Below are positions 42,801 to 57,191 of a stretch of DNA of 64,000 nt, piece after piece. How positions within the stretch are numbered: position 1 is the stretch's first letter; each line of letters opens with the position of its first letter. Source of the stretch: Trichoplax sp. H2 (taxonomy: Eukaryota; Placozoa; Uniplacotomia; Trichoplacea); NCBI GenBank assembly GCA_003344405.1, contig NOWV01000039.1:372001-436000 (forward strand), read 5' to 3'. The notes below the pieces were generated by a model, which saw only the letters and a program-made list of their open reading frames with translations, was not told the DNA's origin and made no database searches. The translations under genes and the position numbers were made by a program.

Positions 42801-43571
42801 CGCAAATCCATACACCAGCCTGGGACGGTAGCCGGCTGAGACACTTGACAGTTCAATCGCATAACGGCTCAACTTCACCGTGCACAATAGGCTCCAAATT
42901 GGCCAGAGCCACATTCAGTTGTTTTGGAAGTGAAAAGAATCGCATTTGAATCGTTGGCCATCGAAGCCCTATTTGACTTGTTTTTGTCCATTTTTTTCGT
43001 ATTTACTACGATATAAGTTCTACCCAAGCGAACGCGCCTTGGTAAGTAGTTGAATAATGTCTTTGAAATGTAAAAATGATCAACGATCGATGATGACCCA
43101 ATGTCGTTATTGTTGTACTCCCTTGCTGACAAAGCAAAAATTGTGCATGATTGTATTGTATTCCTGTTGACTAAGGTGTATTCAATGGTAGTGGATGTAC
43201 TATACTGTAGCCAATAGGCATCATCCAGGTGATGATTGCGTATGCGAAGCAAGACTTGCTCTACTAGCTTATGGTTGACAACGACGTTGCCAGACTGTAC
43301 TAATAGTATAGTCAAAGGGCCGTTGCATGATTTTGCAATGACTCATAATTTGATACTCCCTTGTACTATTACAAAGCAGCGAATGATCCAATATTGTACA
43401 GTGTAATTTTATTGCCTGATATCTTATCTTTCTTTAGACATTACTTTGGAGGCATATTCAAGTTGAAGAAGGTTCATTAATCAATCTATTCTTGTCTTGG
43501 ACTCTTTTTCTTCCATAATATAGCACGTTCTACGGGCTTTCAAGTGCTGTCTTGATGACACAAGCTGCAGT

Positions 43572-46500
43572 ATGTCAGATCAGCTTTCGTCACTTAAAAC
43601 TAGATCGAGTTCACAGAAGAAGAATTTAGGTCGTAGTGCGAACTCAACTCAAAATATCACCAAGAGGAAGGCAGATAATAAATCAGGTAAGAGAAAAAAA
43701 ATCTCTCAATCTTGTTCTACAATACAACTTAACAAGCCAAATGGAAATGATCCATTTGGTCTTTCTTCTCACTCAAACTAGCGTTCTTCTCTATGTTGAG
43801 TGACTAAAAAACGGACTTGATAGTGTCTTGACAGTACCCTAGGCTACATCTCGATACACTTGACTACAACGAAAGGCTGTGACAACGATTATAACTATAC
43901 CACTACTGTGTTCCACTTTGTAAAGACAGTGTTTTGTAGAGTACAGCGTAGAAGGATCATCAAATCATTTTGAATCAGCACTTTTTAGTAGTCCACCAAG
44001 GTAAATTTTGTCGCCATTTTTTATTCCTAAACAAGGATAAGAAGAAAAAAAGAATTGGCTAGTGTCTTATTTCCCCCCCCCTCGCCAGTCTTTTCCATCA
44101 TAAACTGCGGTAGTATTAGCATGGTGTGTGTGTGCGTACATTTTTTTACCCCTTGTCTTGACGAGTCTTGACCGTGCTTGCTAGCATTGTCTCGGGCCGT
44201 TTCTTGACCTTGTATCCCCCCCCGCTATACGTACTAGAGAAATTGCATTTTTTTTTCAATTATGTATAAATTATATCTTTGGATATGAACATAGCACAAT
44301 ATCATTCACTCTCATACATGGACGCTTGTCCTCGACACGATATAGACTGGACGTAAGTCATCTCGTAGGATGTCGTTATCGTTTTGAAGAGGAATGGAGA
44401 GGATTTGTGCGAAGAAAGTGATCCTTAGTTTACGTGTAGCGATATTACGCGATAAAATACAGTAAACACTGCAGTGAATTTTCTCCATTAATTTTCATGC
44501 CTACTCTGTATGTAGAAACGATTGTGTAGAATTCATCAATTTAGGACAGTAAAATATGAAGGATAACGGTGCCAATGGAGCGCTACAGCACATAGCGATG
44601 AAATGACTTGGGCATCAATCCCGTTTTCAACCAGAGAAATCGGGAGGAAAACGCGATCACCAATTCTATACAAGCTTCTCGTCATCTTAGAGGAAAACAA
44701 GACAAATATTATAATGTCTCTCTACATAGAGTCAATAGCTTCAAAAATGATCTGAACAAGAATGAATCGTAACCTTAGTTAGTCCTACTTTGTTCATCAT
44801 CAATGTACAATATCCATGATACTGACTACTAAACGAATATCTTTCAAGTCAATCAATAAAGAGCCTTTATCTTCCAATGCCCTTTCTTAATTTGATCCTG
44901 TCCTCTATATTGTACTCATAACGATCTATAATATAATCGCCCATGGGATGCTTGTAGTAGTGCTAATGACCTATTTTGTTGCCCTCAAAATGTTCAAAAA
45001 GGCTTTTTCAAATACTATAAAATACTAGCAGATTTCTCATATAATACTTTTTACAAGTTCTGGTAGCAGAAGTGGATACAAACAACTACTACTTGTAATA
45101 CATACGTATAGCCTCTGGATGTAATCTATGAACTTAATAAGTGTTCGATCAAAATTCTTTTACGTTACCTGTCTTTAATTAAATCCAATGGACTGTTGGG
45201 GCTGACTTTTTCTTGAATATAAACCCGATTATAACGGCGTGAAGTTACTGTACACAAGAGTTTTTGAGTTTCTCTTAACGATTATAATACTGTACCATAT
45301 CAACAGCATACCCACTTCAAGATTCTACAGCTCACAGAAACTGCCAACAAGTACAGTGCCGTGTCGTAAATTATTTACAGCAAGTTTATCATCTTCCGCA
45401 AAATACATTCCATGTCGTTTAATTAATTATCAATCATCACATTTGGATTTCTTGTTGTGTTAAGTATGCTTGACGTGGGAAAAGAATGGACGTTGAAACG
45501 TTTTCAATCGATATTTCTAACCCTTACATATTTTACTCTTACTATCATCCTGAAGTCATCACTTTAGTACCTACGCTGCTTCGTTATGCAAATATTCCAG
45601 TTGTAACTACTGCAGGTTCTAGTCGTAATGTACAGTAGTGTGATAAGTGTATAATAATGTTCTCTAATTTTTAGACACTTTTAATAAATGAACACATGTA
45701 CAGTATGTTATGGAAAAGACAAATGATGATGCGAAGATGATCGTAAATTCTAACCTAAACTATCGATTACTAGCTAGATTACACTCTTTGTGACTTTGCA
45801 CACTTACTACATACAGTCTGTATACAGTACATCAGTGTCGTTGTAGTTCTCTTAGTAATTTAATGGAATGAATTATTCAGGTATTGGGTAATTTAGTCGA
45901 TAGTATAGATGCTTTTAAGTTTAGTTCTTATCGACATCTTTAATCATGTTGTGATATCTAATCAATTTTAATCATTGCACTAAGGATTGTTGTAACCTAT
46001 ATACGCGTACTAGTACTGTAGGTTGATACTCTTTTGAAGTGAACTTTAAGTCGCTTAAAAAAAGATGTTATTTATTTATGCTTTAACGTTAAATCATTCG
46101 AGATATACCGGTCTTGATTACAATCTATTGATGATGCTTTAAATTTTATCGTAGAGCTCAATACAATGAACGAATTGAAACACTTAATACTGTAAAATAT
46201 ATTATCTCAATCAATTGCTGAGTTGGGTTAGCAAGTTAATGCACTAGCTATCGTTAGGTAGTGCATTAACTGTAAAGTACGTAAATAACCGTATTGTCGT
46301 CACCATGTAATGACATCAAGACGCGCATAGCTCCATTATGCCAATTTTATTTTCTATGTAGTACTTCCGCATTATTAATAGCTAGAGATAGTTATAGTTT
46401 TAGTGGTGAATTTATAGTTATAGCTACTGTAGACTTGAAGTCGCGACATTCCATGTAATATATTAATTGTGATTAAAGTAAATCTGGACAATATACCTCT

Positions 46501-49500
46501 CTAATTAATAAAATAATTACTTATTAATGCAGATTTACTCGTGCACTTATATTCTTGGATAACAATCTTCTATTCTACAGCTTAACTTGACCTAGGAGTT
46601 ACAATATCTACTACCTTCAACATTATGCGAGCGAACTCGTATATTGCTTTTAACTCATTCTTATATTACGGGTAGAATGATATGCTACTCTATCCCCATT
46701 GATCACCTTAAATTACCATTTTAATCACTCTATGATTTCATTATTTCGCTGTTTTGGCAGCCTATTTTAGTTGTATATATATATATATTATGTGATTGAC
46801 ATGATATAGCAGTATTGCCTGGTTAAAAATTATTCTCCTCGGTACTGCGTAGAATCTGAAAGATATACTAGATTGGAAACATAGCTTGCTTGTCATTAAC
46901 TCTAATGTAACACTCGAAATATAAAATTGAAACAATCTCACTTTGCGGTACAGTACTGTACAGGCTATCATACAAGGAAACTTCAGTTGATTTATATGGT
47001 AAATTAAAATGTTATCTCTTGTTCAATTCTTAATTTTGCATTAATTAAGAATTAAATTGTTCATTTTAAAACAATTATAACTTACAAACATAGTAAAGGT
47101 TGCTAACGCAGTCTCATATGAGATATTTGTGAAACCTTGACCCATAAAACGAAATGCAGTAGTATTAAATATGTACGTATCATATTAAAATAAAAAGGTC
47201 ATAGTGAACTTAAAATACTAAATGTACTACTATTCTATACGTTCGAATCAATGAATTAACAATTTGAGACCAATATAGCGATTATTCGGACTTATTACTT
47301 ATAATTATCTCAATGTTAATGAGTATTCTTTGGGAATACTATCCATCAGCAATCGAATTTTTGCACTAAACATATTAGCCTGTATGATCGATCGTAATAC
47401 GTATATATCGTATAATAATTAAAATTGTTAGTATATCTATTAACCTGCAATGACCTACAACGATTTACAATTTTAGCGTTTTGATTGACCCTGCGGAATT
47501 TTCTTTTCACATTGTTTGACATTAGTTTTTTTACAATTGGACGTCATCCTTTTTAGATATTCAAGTGCAAACTTGTAAGAGCGTATTGTTGCTACTTTCC
47601 CATAATCTTAGTTATACCAGGACTTGAATAAGTAAAAGTTTCTTCCTAAAGTCTCTGGTTAAGCGATGATATCAGTACAAATGTTTTTAAATAATACTGT
47701 ATTGTATAATAATATGTCTTTCTACTGATTAATATGAAATATAGCAACGTAATATTTCAATATTAACTTGAAATACTTTCCTGATATGAATATTCTTGCA
47801 GGTACTGGACTTCGTTCTGCTGCTGGCGCGAAGAATGTTCGACGTGTACCAGCGCCTGCTTCATTACCCAGTTTAAAAAGTGAAAATTTGGGAAATGATC
47901 CTTCTGTAAGCATCGTACCTTCTGGTGGCTTAGGATGGGGAAATGTAGAAAAAAACGATCAAAGTAGTAATAATACACCAGCTACGACAACTACTCGAGT
48001 GTCCCCAGCTGTAAGCCAGTCAGAATCTACTACCTCTGGTGCAACGCAACGAAGCCAAGAAGTAGATCAAAATGAATCAACCGCTAATCAAACTGTGTGG
48101 AGTGGCAGTACTGTCGTTGCAGAAGCAAAAGTAGCACAATGTAAGCCATAATTGATTATACGTGGAAAATATTACATTCGTAATCCTGTTAATCCAAACA
48201 AATATAATCGATTGATTGTAGTAGAACCGAAATAATGCAATGAGCATAATAATATTGCATATTAGCAACAGGGTCCGTATCTATTTTACCTACTTAGTAT
48301 CTTTACAGTGCATTCTTGTTATTATGCAGTAGGTTAAAATTTTTTCCTTGAATTCAGTAACAAACATTGTAATTCTCATTATTACCTTATTACGATTACG
48401 ATATATTACCACCGCATACTAATTTAACCATAGATTATACGTATCGCTCCTAATAGTCAATATTATACTAGTTCGACATATTTATACCCTATGGCGAAAT
48501 AATTAGAAGTTTTATTTATTGATATAGCAAATCGACCACTATCCCAGCGTGAGTTCCCAGCTTTAGGCGATCCTGTTGAAGCTAGTGAAGAAGAACCGGA
48601 TGTAAAAAATACCTACGGGCAAGAGCAAAATCACCCTCAAGGTACTTTATTATCGTATAGTGTCAATGTACAGTGTTGGAATGTTGATAATTATAAATTG
48701 CTGTATCTTTGTTAATACATTTATACATTATTCTAATTTAATCTAGGTACTTTTATTCCTGAAATGCCGTATAATATTGGAATGCCCAATCGTGGAATGA
48801 TGTACCCACCTGGTGCTTACTTTCAACCAAATGTATGCTTAGAGTTTCTAGTATAGCTATGTTTTTCACACCTTATCTGGGGTACTTTATAATATATAAC
48901 ACGACATATTTATATATTTTATTATTATAATGTGATCTAGTTTAACGCGGGAATAGGTAATGATCCTAGATATTATGCACCTAATGAAGGTTTTCATGAT
49001 GCCGAGAAGTAAGTTTCGACCCAAATTTACTCTTAAATAATTAGCACTGTCATGTTATATCAATGATACAAATCTATTGACACTTTATAAGCTGACTTCG
49101 CAATTGTCTATACATCAATAGTCGGAAAATGTTTAATCAAAGCAGTAATAATCCTACCAACAAATATCAGTCTCAAGCCGTAAAGAATAACAACGTAATT
49201 GAAGATGATACAAGCGATGAAGGTTGGGCAGGTCAACAGGAAGAGATGGATTTTACGGATCGATTATGCTTCGATACAGATGATACTGAAGATGATGAAG
49301 AATCAAATTCAGATTCATCACATAAATCTAGTGTAAATAAATGTAGCGATGAACAAAATATTGCAATACGTGATGAATCGCATAATATAAGTATTGAAAA
49401 GCCTAAAGATAATGTTCAAGTTGTTGATACAACAACACGCGAGGTTAGCTATATATATGTATATATACAACGTGCTAAACTATAAATTTTGTTACCATTT

Positions 49501-52500
49501 TTTTTACTCACTTTTTACATCATGTATCGTTTTATTATAGCCGTCAAAAGGAAATGGTAGAGCAGTACCTCGTCAAGCTTGGCATCAACCTGATGATAAT
49601 TTTAAAGTATCACCAGCTAGTCCTAACAGAGCTAATGAACATGGCCCTCCTGCTAAACAGAGAGGTAGAACTGATATGATTGCTGATGATTGGTCTAACC
49701 CAGACGAGGAACAACAAAGGGACAAAGCAATGGGTCGTACCAAATTTGAAATATCTAGAGAATCGATAGAGCAAGCGAGACGTAGGCGTGAAGAAGAAGA
49801 AAAAAGGTTGAAAGAAGATCAGGCTAAAGCTGCTCAGGCAAAGTTAAAGGAACTTGAAAGAAAATGCCAGATTAAAAGTAACGATGGTGCCACTAGGTTA
49901 ACTGATTCAACGCATTTAACTGACGCAATAACAGAAAATTCTAGTGGTAGGCATGCGCATTCAGATTTTTCTTCTCAAAAATATGACAATAAGCAACAAG
50001 GATATAGAAGGAATGAAAATAAATTTCATCATGCGCCTCATGATGCTGCCAGTAGCTCGCGTAAAGAAGAAGTTCCACCATTTCAGTTGTTGCGTAGAAA
50101 TACATCTGATAATTACGACCACAACAAGGATGCAGTAGCCGATAGAGATGAATCACAATCGATTGGTGAGGTTAAAAACGCTGCTAGTTTGGATAATATT
50201 AATAACGATGGGGTTATTTTAGCAAAGAATGACAGTACTGCCAATACTAAAAAAGTCACTTCAACCGATGCTACATTGCTAGATTCCAGTCAAGCATTAA
50301 CTAAGGCAGACGAAAATCTTGCAAAATCTAGTGATGTAAAACAAGATAATATGAAAAACACAGCTAATACCGGAATGTCAAGAAATGTCGGTATCACACA
50401 ACACCAAAAGAGATCAGAAAAACAGCCTGCTTATTATTATGACGAGTATGATAGTTATCAAAATTATGGGGGCGAAAATAATTACCACAGTAACAGTATA
50501 GGACGATCTAACCAAAAATATCGAGGTAGAGGTGGTAAACGAGGATATCCTGCTCGTCAACAATATGATAATCGTCCATACCCCAACAATCGTAGAGGTA
50601 AAGAATATCCGTACGATCAAAGTGGAAAGAGACAACCGAAAAGGATAATGGAAAGGGGTCAAAGAAATTTCAAACCTACTGAAAAGCACGAAAAAAGATA
50701 TGATAATGCTACTGTTGAACCAGTGAGAAAAGGTGAAGTACAATCAGTTAAAGCAATACAGAATAATGCAAGAACAAGTAGTTCGTTTTCCTCTCGTGGA
50801 TCATCAATTGATGAACGATTAACAGAATCTGCAATGGTAGAATCTGACAGCAATCAAGTGGAACTTGCTTCCAGTAATGAAAATAATCCAAATTTAGTAA
50901 CAAGTATACCTGATTTGGGTAATCAATCCGTGAATCAACAAATAAATGAAATTTTTAATCAAGAATTAAATAATGATAATATATATGTTGAAAAGGGTCA
51001 TTTACTTGCAGAGATTGAAAATAGAGATAGTTGCTTAGGAATTGAAAAGATGACATTATCGGATCATGAAAGTAGAGAAAGAGTTGGAAAGAGTCTAGTT
51101 AATGATGAAGATAAGAGTGATGTGACAGAGAAATCAACAACGATAGATAACAAAGAATCAGGTACTAGGATCGAAAGCGTTGAAAGCGATCATGAAATCT
51201 TGGCTGCCAAAGATAGTAATAATAGTGGTAGAGAAAATCTGCGTGATTCCAGTAAATTAGAAAGTGCACCAGCAGATGATAGGGAGCAAATTTTAACAAA
51301 AGATGGTAATACGGAAAAACTGTTAAAAGCTGGTTATACTGGCGCTCAAATGCGGAGAAAAGATAGCAATAATTACTCCACTGAAGAAGCTATACATAAT
51401 AAATCTAATCGTTTCTTAAAATATAAGGACAATACCGACATGAAAGGGAGAGTTAATAAACGAAATTATAACAAAGATTATGAATATGATAATCGTGGTG
51501 CGTATAGAAATGATAGACGTAAGCCATATGATAAAGGAGTATCATATCCAAGTACACAAAGACAATACGAACAAGCAAAAAGCTCTCATCGAGATATCAG
51601 TATTACAGTGCCGACTGAGAAAGATGCGCAAAGAGTAGTTATAGTCGAAGACGAAAAACAGCATAGTAAGTCTTATGAACCATCAGCTAGATCTGATAAC
51701 ACTAAAAGGAGACAGGAAAAGCATCTTCCACCAAGTAACCGTAGAAATTACGAAGATGATGATCAACATCATTGGCCCCAGGATCGGTCAAGATTTGATA
51801 AACGTAATATCCACTCAAATAATAGACACAATGAAGGAAAGAGATATAATGATTCATATTATCGTCCTAATAAGAATTTTTCTAGTAAACCTCAAACTTC
51901 AAAATTTGATCGACCTGGCAACAAAAATCAAAACCGAAATTACAATGACTATGGTAGTCGTTCTGAACCGCAACCATATAAACATATGCATAAGAAGGTA
52001 GAAGAAACTAAAATATCGAAACGTGATCAATCTTATCATGACGATATTACACAAAATTACGAAGGACGGAAAGCTGATGCTGACGGTAATAGTAATAATA
52101 AAGGAGATGGCGATAACCGCCTAAGTGGGTCATCGCAGCCGAAAGGTAACGTTAGCGGATATCCACGAAGTGATACAACTCAAACAGTTGGTGACAACAA
52201 AGGGAAAAGTAAACCACCTACAAAAGATCCTCTTGACAAAAGTAATAAAGGATTCACAGAAGTTAGCTACAATAAAAGAAAAGGTAATGATCGTCAACGA
52301 AATGACAATGAACGTTCTAGCCATAAAACAAATTATAATAATGTCCCTACTAGCTCCGTAACTAGCACTGGGCAACAGCGAGAGCAATTAGAAAAATCTT
52401 CACATAATCAAAAACTACAGGAGAATGCAGCAGCTTCAAAACCACTAGATAAAAATTTAGTGGATAAAGGAAATGTTCCTGATGGTAAAGAGCGAGCGAC

Positions 52501-55427
52501 TGGTGCTGGTAACAATGACCAAGTTGAGCGTGCTTGGGATATACCTCTAAAAACGAGTAAATTGGCCGCGTCAGCACCTACTCATCAAACCAACAGGCCA
52601 AATTTAATGCAATCACAGCTGGATGAAAAAATTAATGTAAAGAAATCTACCGATATAGAGGAGATTCATCGAAAGAATTCGCATACTATTAAAGATACAT
52701 CACAGGGAAAATCTTCAAATACGGGAAATAGGCCTGATAAACCTATGGCACAAACTGATGAAAAAGCGAATCGAAAGCCTACCGGAAAATCTCCTCCAAT
52801 TGGAATGGAAAGAATAGATGATGCTAAAGCTGATAAATCATCAACTAGAAGTAATTCAGAATGGGAACGAAGGAAAACTACTGATAAAGCTGAATTTTTG
52901 GGACAAAGAGATATAGAAGATCAAAATATTAAATACAAATCAGAAAGACAACAATATAGAATTGATGAGAAAGCAGATAAGAAAAAAGTAGCGGAAAGAA
53001 ATGAATACTTCGGTCATTATGCTCAATCTAATAAAGACCTCGATGATAGAGGTCATAAACATGTTAAAAAATCCAATACGAAACCGGAAATTGAATTTTA
53101 CCAACCAAAACATCGCAGAGATAATACCTCACGAAATGATTTTAAGAATCCTAATTATAGGAATAAGAATGATAAAAATAATCAAACAGATACGAGGAAA
53201 CCTGGCAAGGCGGAAGACAGCCAGTACCATGAACAGCGAAAAAAGGTAAATGTGACTACTAAAGTTTTAAAACTAACTTTATTTTAGAAGCGACGCCATT
53301 TTAATTCATATTCTGATTTCTGATAGATAAATAATGATAGTTTGGGCTCCCATTCATCGCCAAAATCAACTGGATCTACTGCCCACCAATTAGTTGACAG
53401 CGATAAAGTCGTTTCACCACCAAAGAAACGGACTAATGAAGTACCCAAATCAGCACCGCTAACTTCAAAGTCTAGTTCCGACACACCCGACCAGGTAGAA
53501 ATTTTTTATCTTCTCGGTTTACTTGATATCTTAAAACTATGACTATTTCAGCTGAATACAGTTGACATTATAATGTTTCTGTCGTCCATGTTATTAATGC
53601 ATGTCGTAGTTGATAATTTGTACTGTTTATTTAATAATTTTAAAGAACCTTTTAGCTACAAACGTTACAATCAGTGTTAGATCTGTAATTAATAAAATGT
53701 CTTGATTTTGTTTTAAAATACAGGATATTATAACAAATCGATCTAGCATGATATCAGGCTCGGGGAATCAGGAACGATTTCAAGTAGAGGATGAAACTGT
53801 AGTAAGATCATCTCATCCTGTTGTTGAAAAGGAAACACCTAACGCATCGGACAGCGGACGTAATGATACCTCGGTGAATAAGCATCAAGCATCTTCAAAC
53901 TCTGTAAAACAGAGTGAAATTATGCCATCGATTGAATCTGTTGTGTTTAACAAGGAAACTACTACTGGTGGTGATTCAATGAATCTTGCTGGGAAACAGT
54001 GGTCAACTAGTACTAACATTAACAACAATAAATCAAATAAAAGTAGAATCGATTCAAGCGAAGTACCGGCATTGGAACCAAAAAGAGATGCACCTGACGT
54101 TGGGATACCTGATGCTATGGCAGGGCATGTCCCGGTATCTCAAGCTTATAAAGCCCAAAATAATCCGGTTGATTATCATCAAAATGGAAATCAACAGTAT
54201 TACGTTCATAACAAACCGAAATTACCAAATGCATCACCTACTGGTACTCTAGGATCTCCAAAACAGTTATTTCAAGGGCAACAATATACTGTTAACCAAC
54301 ACCAACATGATCAAATGATGCGTCATTCAGTAAATAGATTAAGCCATCATTCTCACAGTCCTCACTTATATCAATCTGCAAGCCAAAGTCAACAACGGGT
54401 TGATGCAGTCGGAAATCATGGTATGGTGAATCATTCACTATCTATGTCAGTTAATGCTACAACGCCTAATTTACCTATATCGAATCCAAATTATAACAGT
54501 CAAGCGTATGGTACGAAGAAAGCAGACTATCAAACAATTCAGTCGATGGATCCTGTGCACCATTCATTATTATCCGCAGCTGGTATGCCTCCTCAGCAAT
54601 CACAATCGCCTGGATTGCATTCTCAACCAGCATCTTTACAGTGGTCAGTTGAACAAGCGAATAATCCAGTCCAATCGACAGTTGGTTTAAGAGGGCCAAC
54701 GGTACATGATGGTATTAACCAAATACAAACAGTATCATATCTCGATAAACAACATAAACCTCATGGAGGTTCGTACGAAACAGAAGTATCGCCAATGTTT
54801 AGTAATTCCGTGGATGGTATAGGTAATTCAAATTTAACTGGAACAAATCCTCGAGTCCCTAGTCCAGGTGTCAATACTGCTGTTGGTGTGAATCTTCAAA
54901 ACTCTTCTTATCGAGATTACACTGGACAAAATTTTGCAGCCTATCAAGCGTCACAACAATTGACAACTAATAGAAATTTTAATATGCAACCTAGCGTAAG
55001 TGGATTTCAATCGTATGTTATGCCAATGAGTACAGTAGTAGGAAATAGCAATCAGGCTGTTGTTGTAAATCCGCAACAGGGTAATATGAGTATAGCTACA
55101 GGTACTGCTAGGCCTATTGGACCGCTTCACTCGACCACTATTCAATCGGTTCAGTTTCGACCGGCATCTATTGGTGGCGGAGTAGTAGGACAAACTACAC
55201 GAATGGCTCCAGATGTTCAAAGTCTGGACCAGCTTGTTGTAGGGCCAAATGTACGTGGAATTATGACTAATTATAGTATGAATAATCAGCAAGGACAGCT
55301 GCAAGTTCGACCAACAAAGAATCTAAACAATCGCAATGCTAAATCACCTTATGAGCGACAAAATGGCAGCAATAACATGCATAGACTAAAGCAACGAGGG
55401 GATGTTTATAGGCATCGCAAAGGATAA
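43572..55427 (+). CDS. PRRC2: PRRC2/BAT2-like large disordered RNA-associated protein
   Basis: Exons: 43572-43686, 47802-48140, 48528-48641, 48747-48832, 48941-49008, 49122-49443, 49541-53245, 53327-53494 and 53724-55427; 2206 aa, phases closed. PRRC2A, B and C are cytoplasmic, mostly disordered proteins tied to stress granules and translation initiation. Conserved BAT2_N blocks are plain: [20 protein letters not shown] then [40 protein letters not shown], and the coiled segment [20 protein letters not shown]. The 3.7 kb exon 7 is very polar (N, K, S, D, R rich) with RGRGGKRG-type patches that suit RNA binding. The last exon is Q/N/S/H-rich with [14 protein letters not shown] near the end. 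Exon 1 is the weak point: it lies behind a 4.1 kb intron and was joined because it starts MSD like the vertebrate proteins, ends in a perfect donor, and fits phase 1. Small extra exons in that intron are possible. Confidence 0.88.
43687..47801 (+). other. PRRC2 intron 1 (inferred), 4.1 kb
   Basis: This is the longest intron in the window if exon 1 is right. It holds two long C-runs (about 44083-44092 and 44216-44223), a 13-bp perfect hairpin at 46234-46271, and an 11-bp stem with a 7-nt loop at 47025-47053. No coding exon was recognised inside. Confidence 0.5.
46234..46271. repeat. 13-bp perfect hairpin, 12-nt loop
   Basis: AGTTAATGCACTA at 46234-46246 pairs exactly with TAGTGCATTAACT at 46259-46271. 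It is isolated within the PRRC2 intron and has no T-run after it. Confidence 0.75.
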
Positions 55428-57191
55428 TATCAATATATATAAATTAACACTTTATGCGCATACGTACTTACAAACTGTTATGTAAATGCGATAGTTTGAT
55501 GAATGCAATTTTGCAAAAATATCCAAACTACAAGTGTATTAATTTTATGCCACTGATTTAAAATTTGTCTGCTATAACAAGATTTCTAGGGCGTTTATGA
55601 TGTGGAAAGTTGGCATGCATATTGTGTATTATTTAGATAAGATTTCTTATACATTAATATTACGCTATCCACTAACTGCTACTTAAGCAATTGGTTTTGT
55701 TGCGATGGTTAATTATAACAAATGGTTGACCATCTTTACTTATGTACAGTAAATTATTGATTTGCGTATTTGTAGTCTAAATTGATATGTTCATCGCTGC
55801 TGTACTATTATTATTATTGTTATTATTATTATTCCTATTCTTATTACTCTCTATATTATCGTCATTATCAATGGTAACAATAGCAAGTTGTTTCTGTATT
55901 ATTGATGTTTTCACCATTGCTGTTACTCTTTCTTTCGACATTCTACACTCTTGAATGGTTTAATCTTCTAATCTCGTTTTTTCGAATTATATCGATGCGA
56001 TTAAAAGTATGTGAAATATATCTAAAGTGTACATTAATTAGTCTCTACCAAACACACACTCTCACACACACACAAAAAAAAATGGGTTTATGAATTGACT
56101 GTGTTAGCAATTAGACATGGTGCATGCGTTGTCATAATATAATACTAATCAGTTTACTGTATTGCAATGCGATTGTTTATTTTATCCAATTTTAAAGTTT
56201 AGGCGATACTATTTCGAGTCTAAAGGTCATATGCTGCTTAGACGCGCTGTATCTTGTTTATTGTATTTTAAAACTACTTATATATGTGTAGGCATCTATT
56301 TGTATACCTATTTACGCGTATAAGTACATATCTCTATGCCTGGTACTATTAATAAAAAAATTAATTAATTTACGCAATGCAAGTCTATCGATAGTGAAGC
56401 TGACTAAACGAATTGATATTGTATGATATTGCCTATGTCAGAGACTACAGTGAAGAAAATGAGTGAAGGACAGGAAAGGACTTTTCATTGATGAAAATGT
56501 GAGGGCCGACTTCCTTTACTGGTCATTTTAACTGTACAGTAGATCTGTAGCTGTGCATTGTGCCACTTACTAGTGGCTCCCATAGTACCTTTGCAGTTAT
56601 CACGTATAGTAAACTTGATGTTTAATTGATTTACGCGTAGTATGTAATCACAAAGTACGCTCGAGTATTCTTTAGAACAAGATTGAGTTAGAACTATGCT
56701 AATGCATTTTCTTCTCCTCCCGCACTCCATACTCATGTCTACCTTCATCGTAGAGTTTGGGTGTTCTACCTAACTTTTGGCCTATATGTAATTATTATTC
56801 TAGCGTAATTATGCTAATTTTATTAATTTAAGGTCGAGTTGATTTACGTGCGGTATGTAATCACATAGTACGCTCGGGTATAGCACAAAATTGAGTGAGA
56901 ACTGTGCTAATACTTTTACTTCTGTAGTCCATGCCTATGTCTGCCGTCATCGTAGACTTTAAGCATTCTGCCTAGCTATTGGCTTATATACGCGTATAAA
57001 ATTATTTTAGTCTAATTATGCTAATTTTATTAATTCGATGTCGAGCAGATTTACGTGTAGTAGGTAATCACATAGTACGCTTGGGTCTTAAAGTACAAGA
57101 TTGAGTTAGAACTGTGCTAATACTAATGAATCATTAAATTAAAATTATTCATCAAATTATCCATAAAAAGTAGCACTTGCGATTGAATACA
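55428..57191. other. PRRC2 3' flank and COLGALT upstream region
   Basis: The first 900 bp are probably PRRC2 3' UTR, with a (TTA)n tract at about 55806-55835, a short (AC)n tract at about 56055-56085, and an AATAAA at 56351-56356. A three-copy repeat array then occupies about 56622-57125, up to about 70 bp before the COLGALT start codon. Confidence 0.5.
56622..57125. repeat. Three-copy tandem repeat, period about 210 bp
   Basis: The core GATTTACG-G-GTA-GTAATCACA then AGTACGCT-G-GT then TGAG-GAGAACT-TGCTAAT recurs at about 56628, 56841 and 57048 (steps 213 and 207 bp). The intervening sequence also aligns (ATG-CTA-CTTCATCGTAGA, GCCTA-CT--TGGC, ATTATGCTAATTTTATTAAT). The third copy is truncated just before COLGALT exon 1, so the array may form part of its promoter. 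Confidence 0.85.

Larger units (their letters stand above)
37279..43571. other. 6.3 kb intergenic region before PRRC2, repeat-bearing
   Basis: No supported gene. It contains a (TTA)n microsatellite at about 40918-40941, a two-copy tandem repeat at 41007-41439, a GTAC-rich block at about 42300-42800, and a perfect 16-bp inverted repeat at 42458-42532. The minus-strand open frame 43315-42875 (146 codons) has no recognisable domain. Confidence 0.5.

Noticed and set aside
42284-42949. Open frames of 79-90 codons on both strands upstream of PRRC2
   Set aside because: Same cause: repeat-derived strings of VLYCTV-type residues, no domain and no splice context.
42875-43315. 146-codon minus-strand open frame
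   Set aside because: Long for this base composition, but it has no recognisable domain, no splice sites tying it to other exons, and partly overlaps the repeat block. A transposase remnant was considered but no motif supports it.
50414-50743. 109-codon antisense open frame within PRRC2, and other antisense or shifted frames at 49941-54699
   Set aside because: Shadows of the very long PRRC2 exons; hydrophobic or low-complexity translations caused by AAT/GAT-rich codons on the sense strand.
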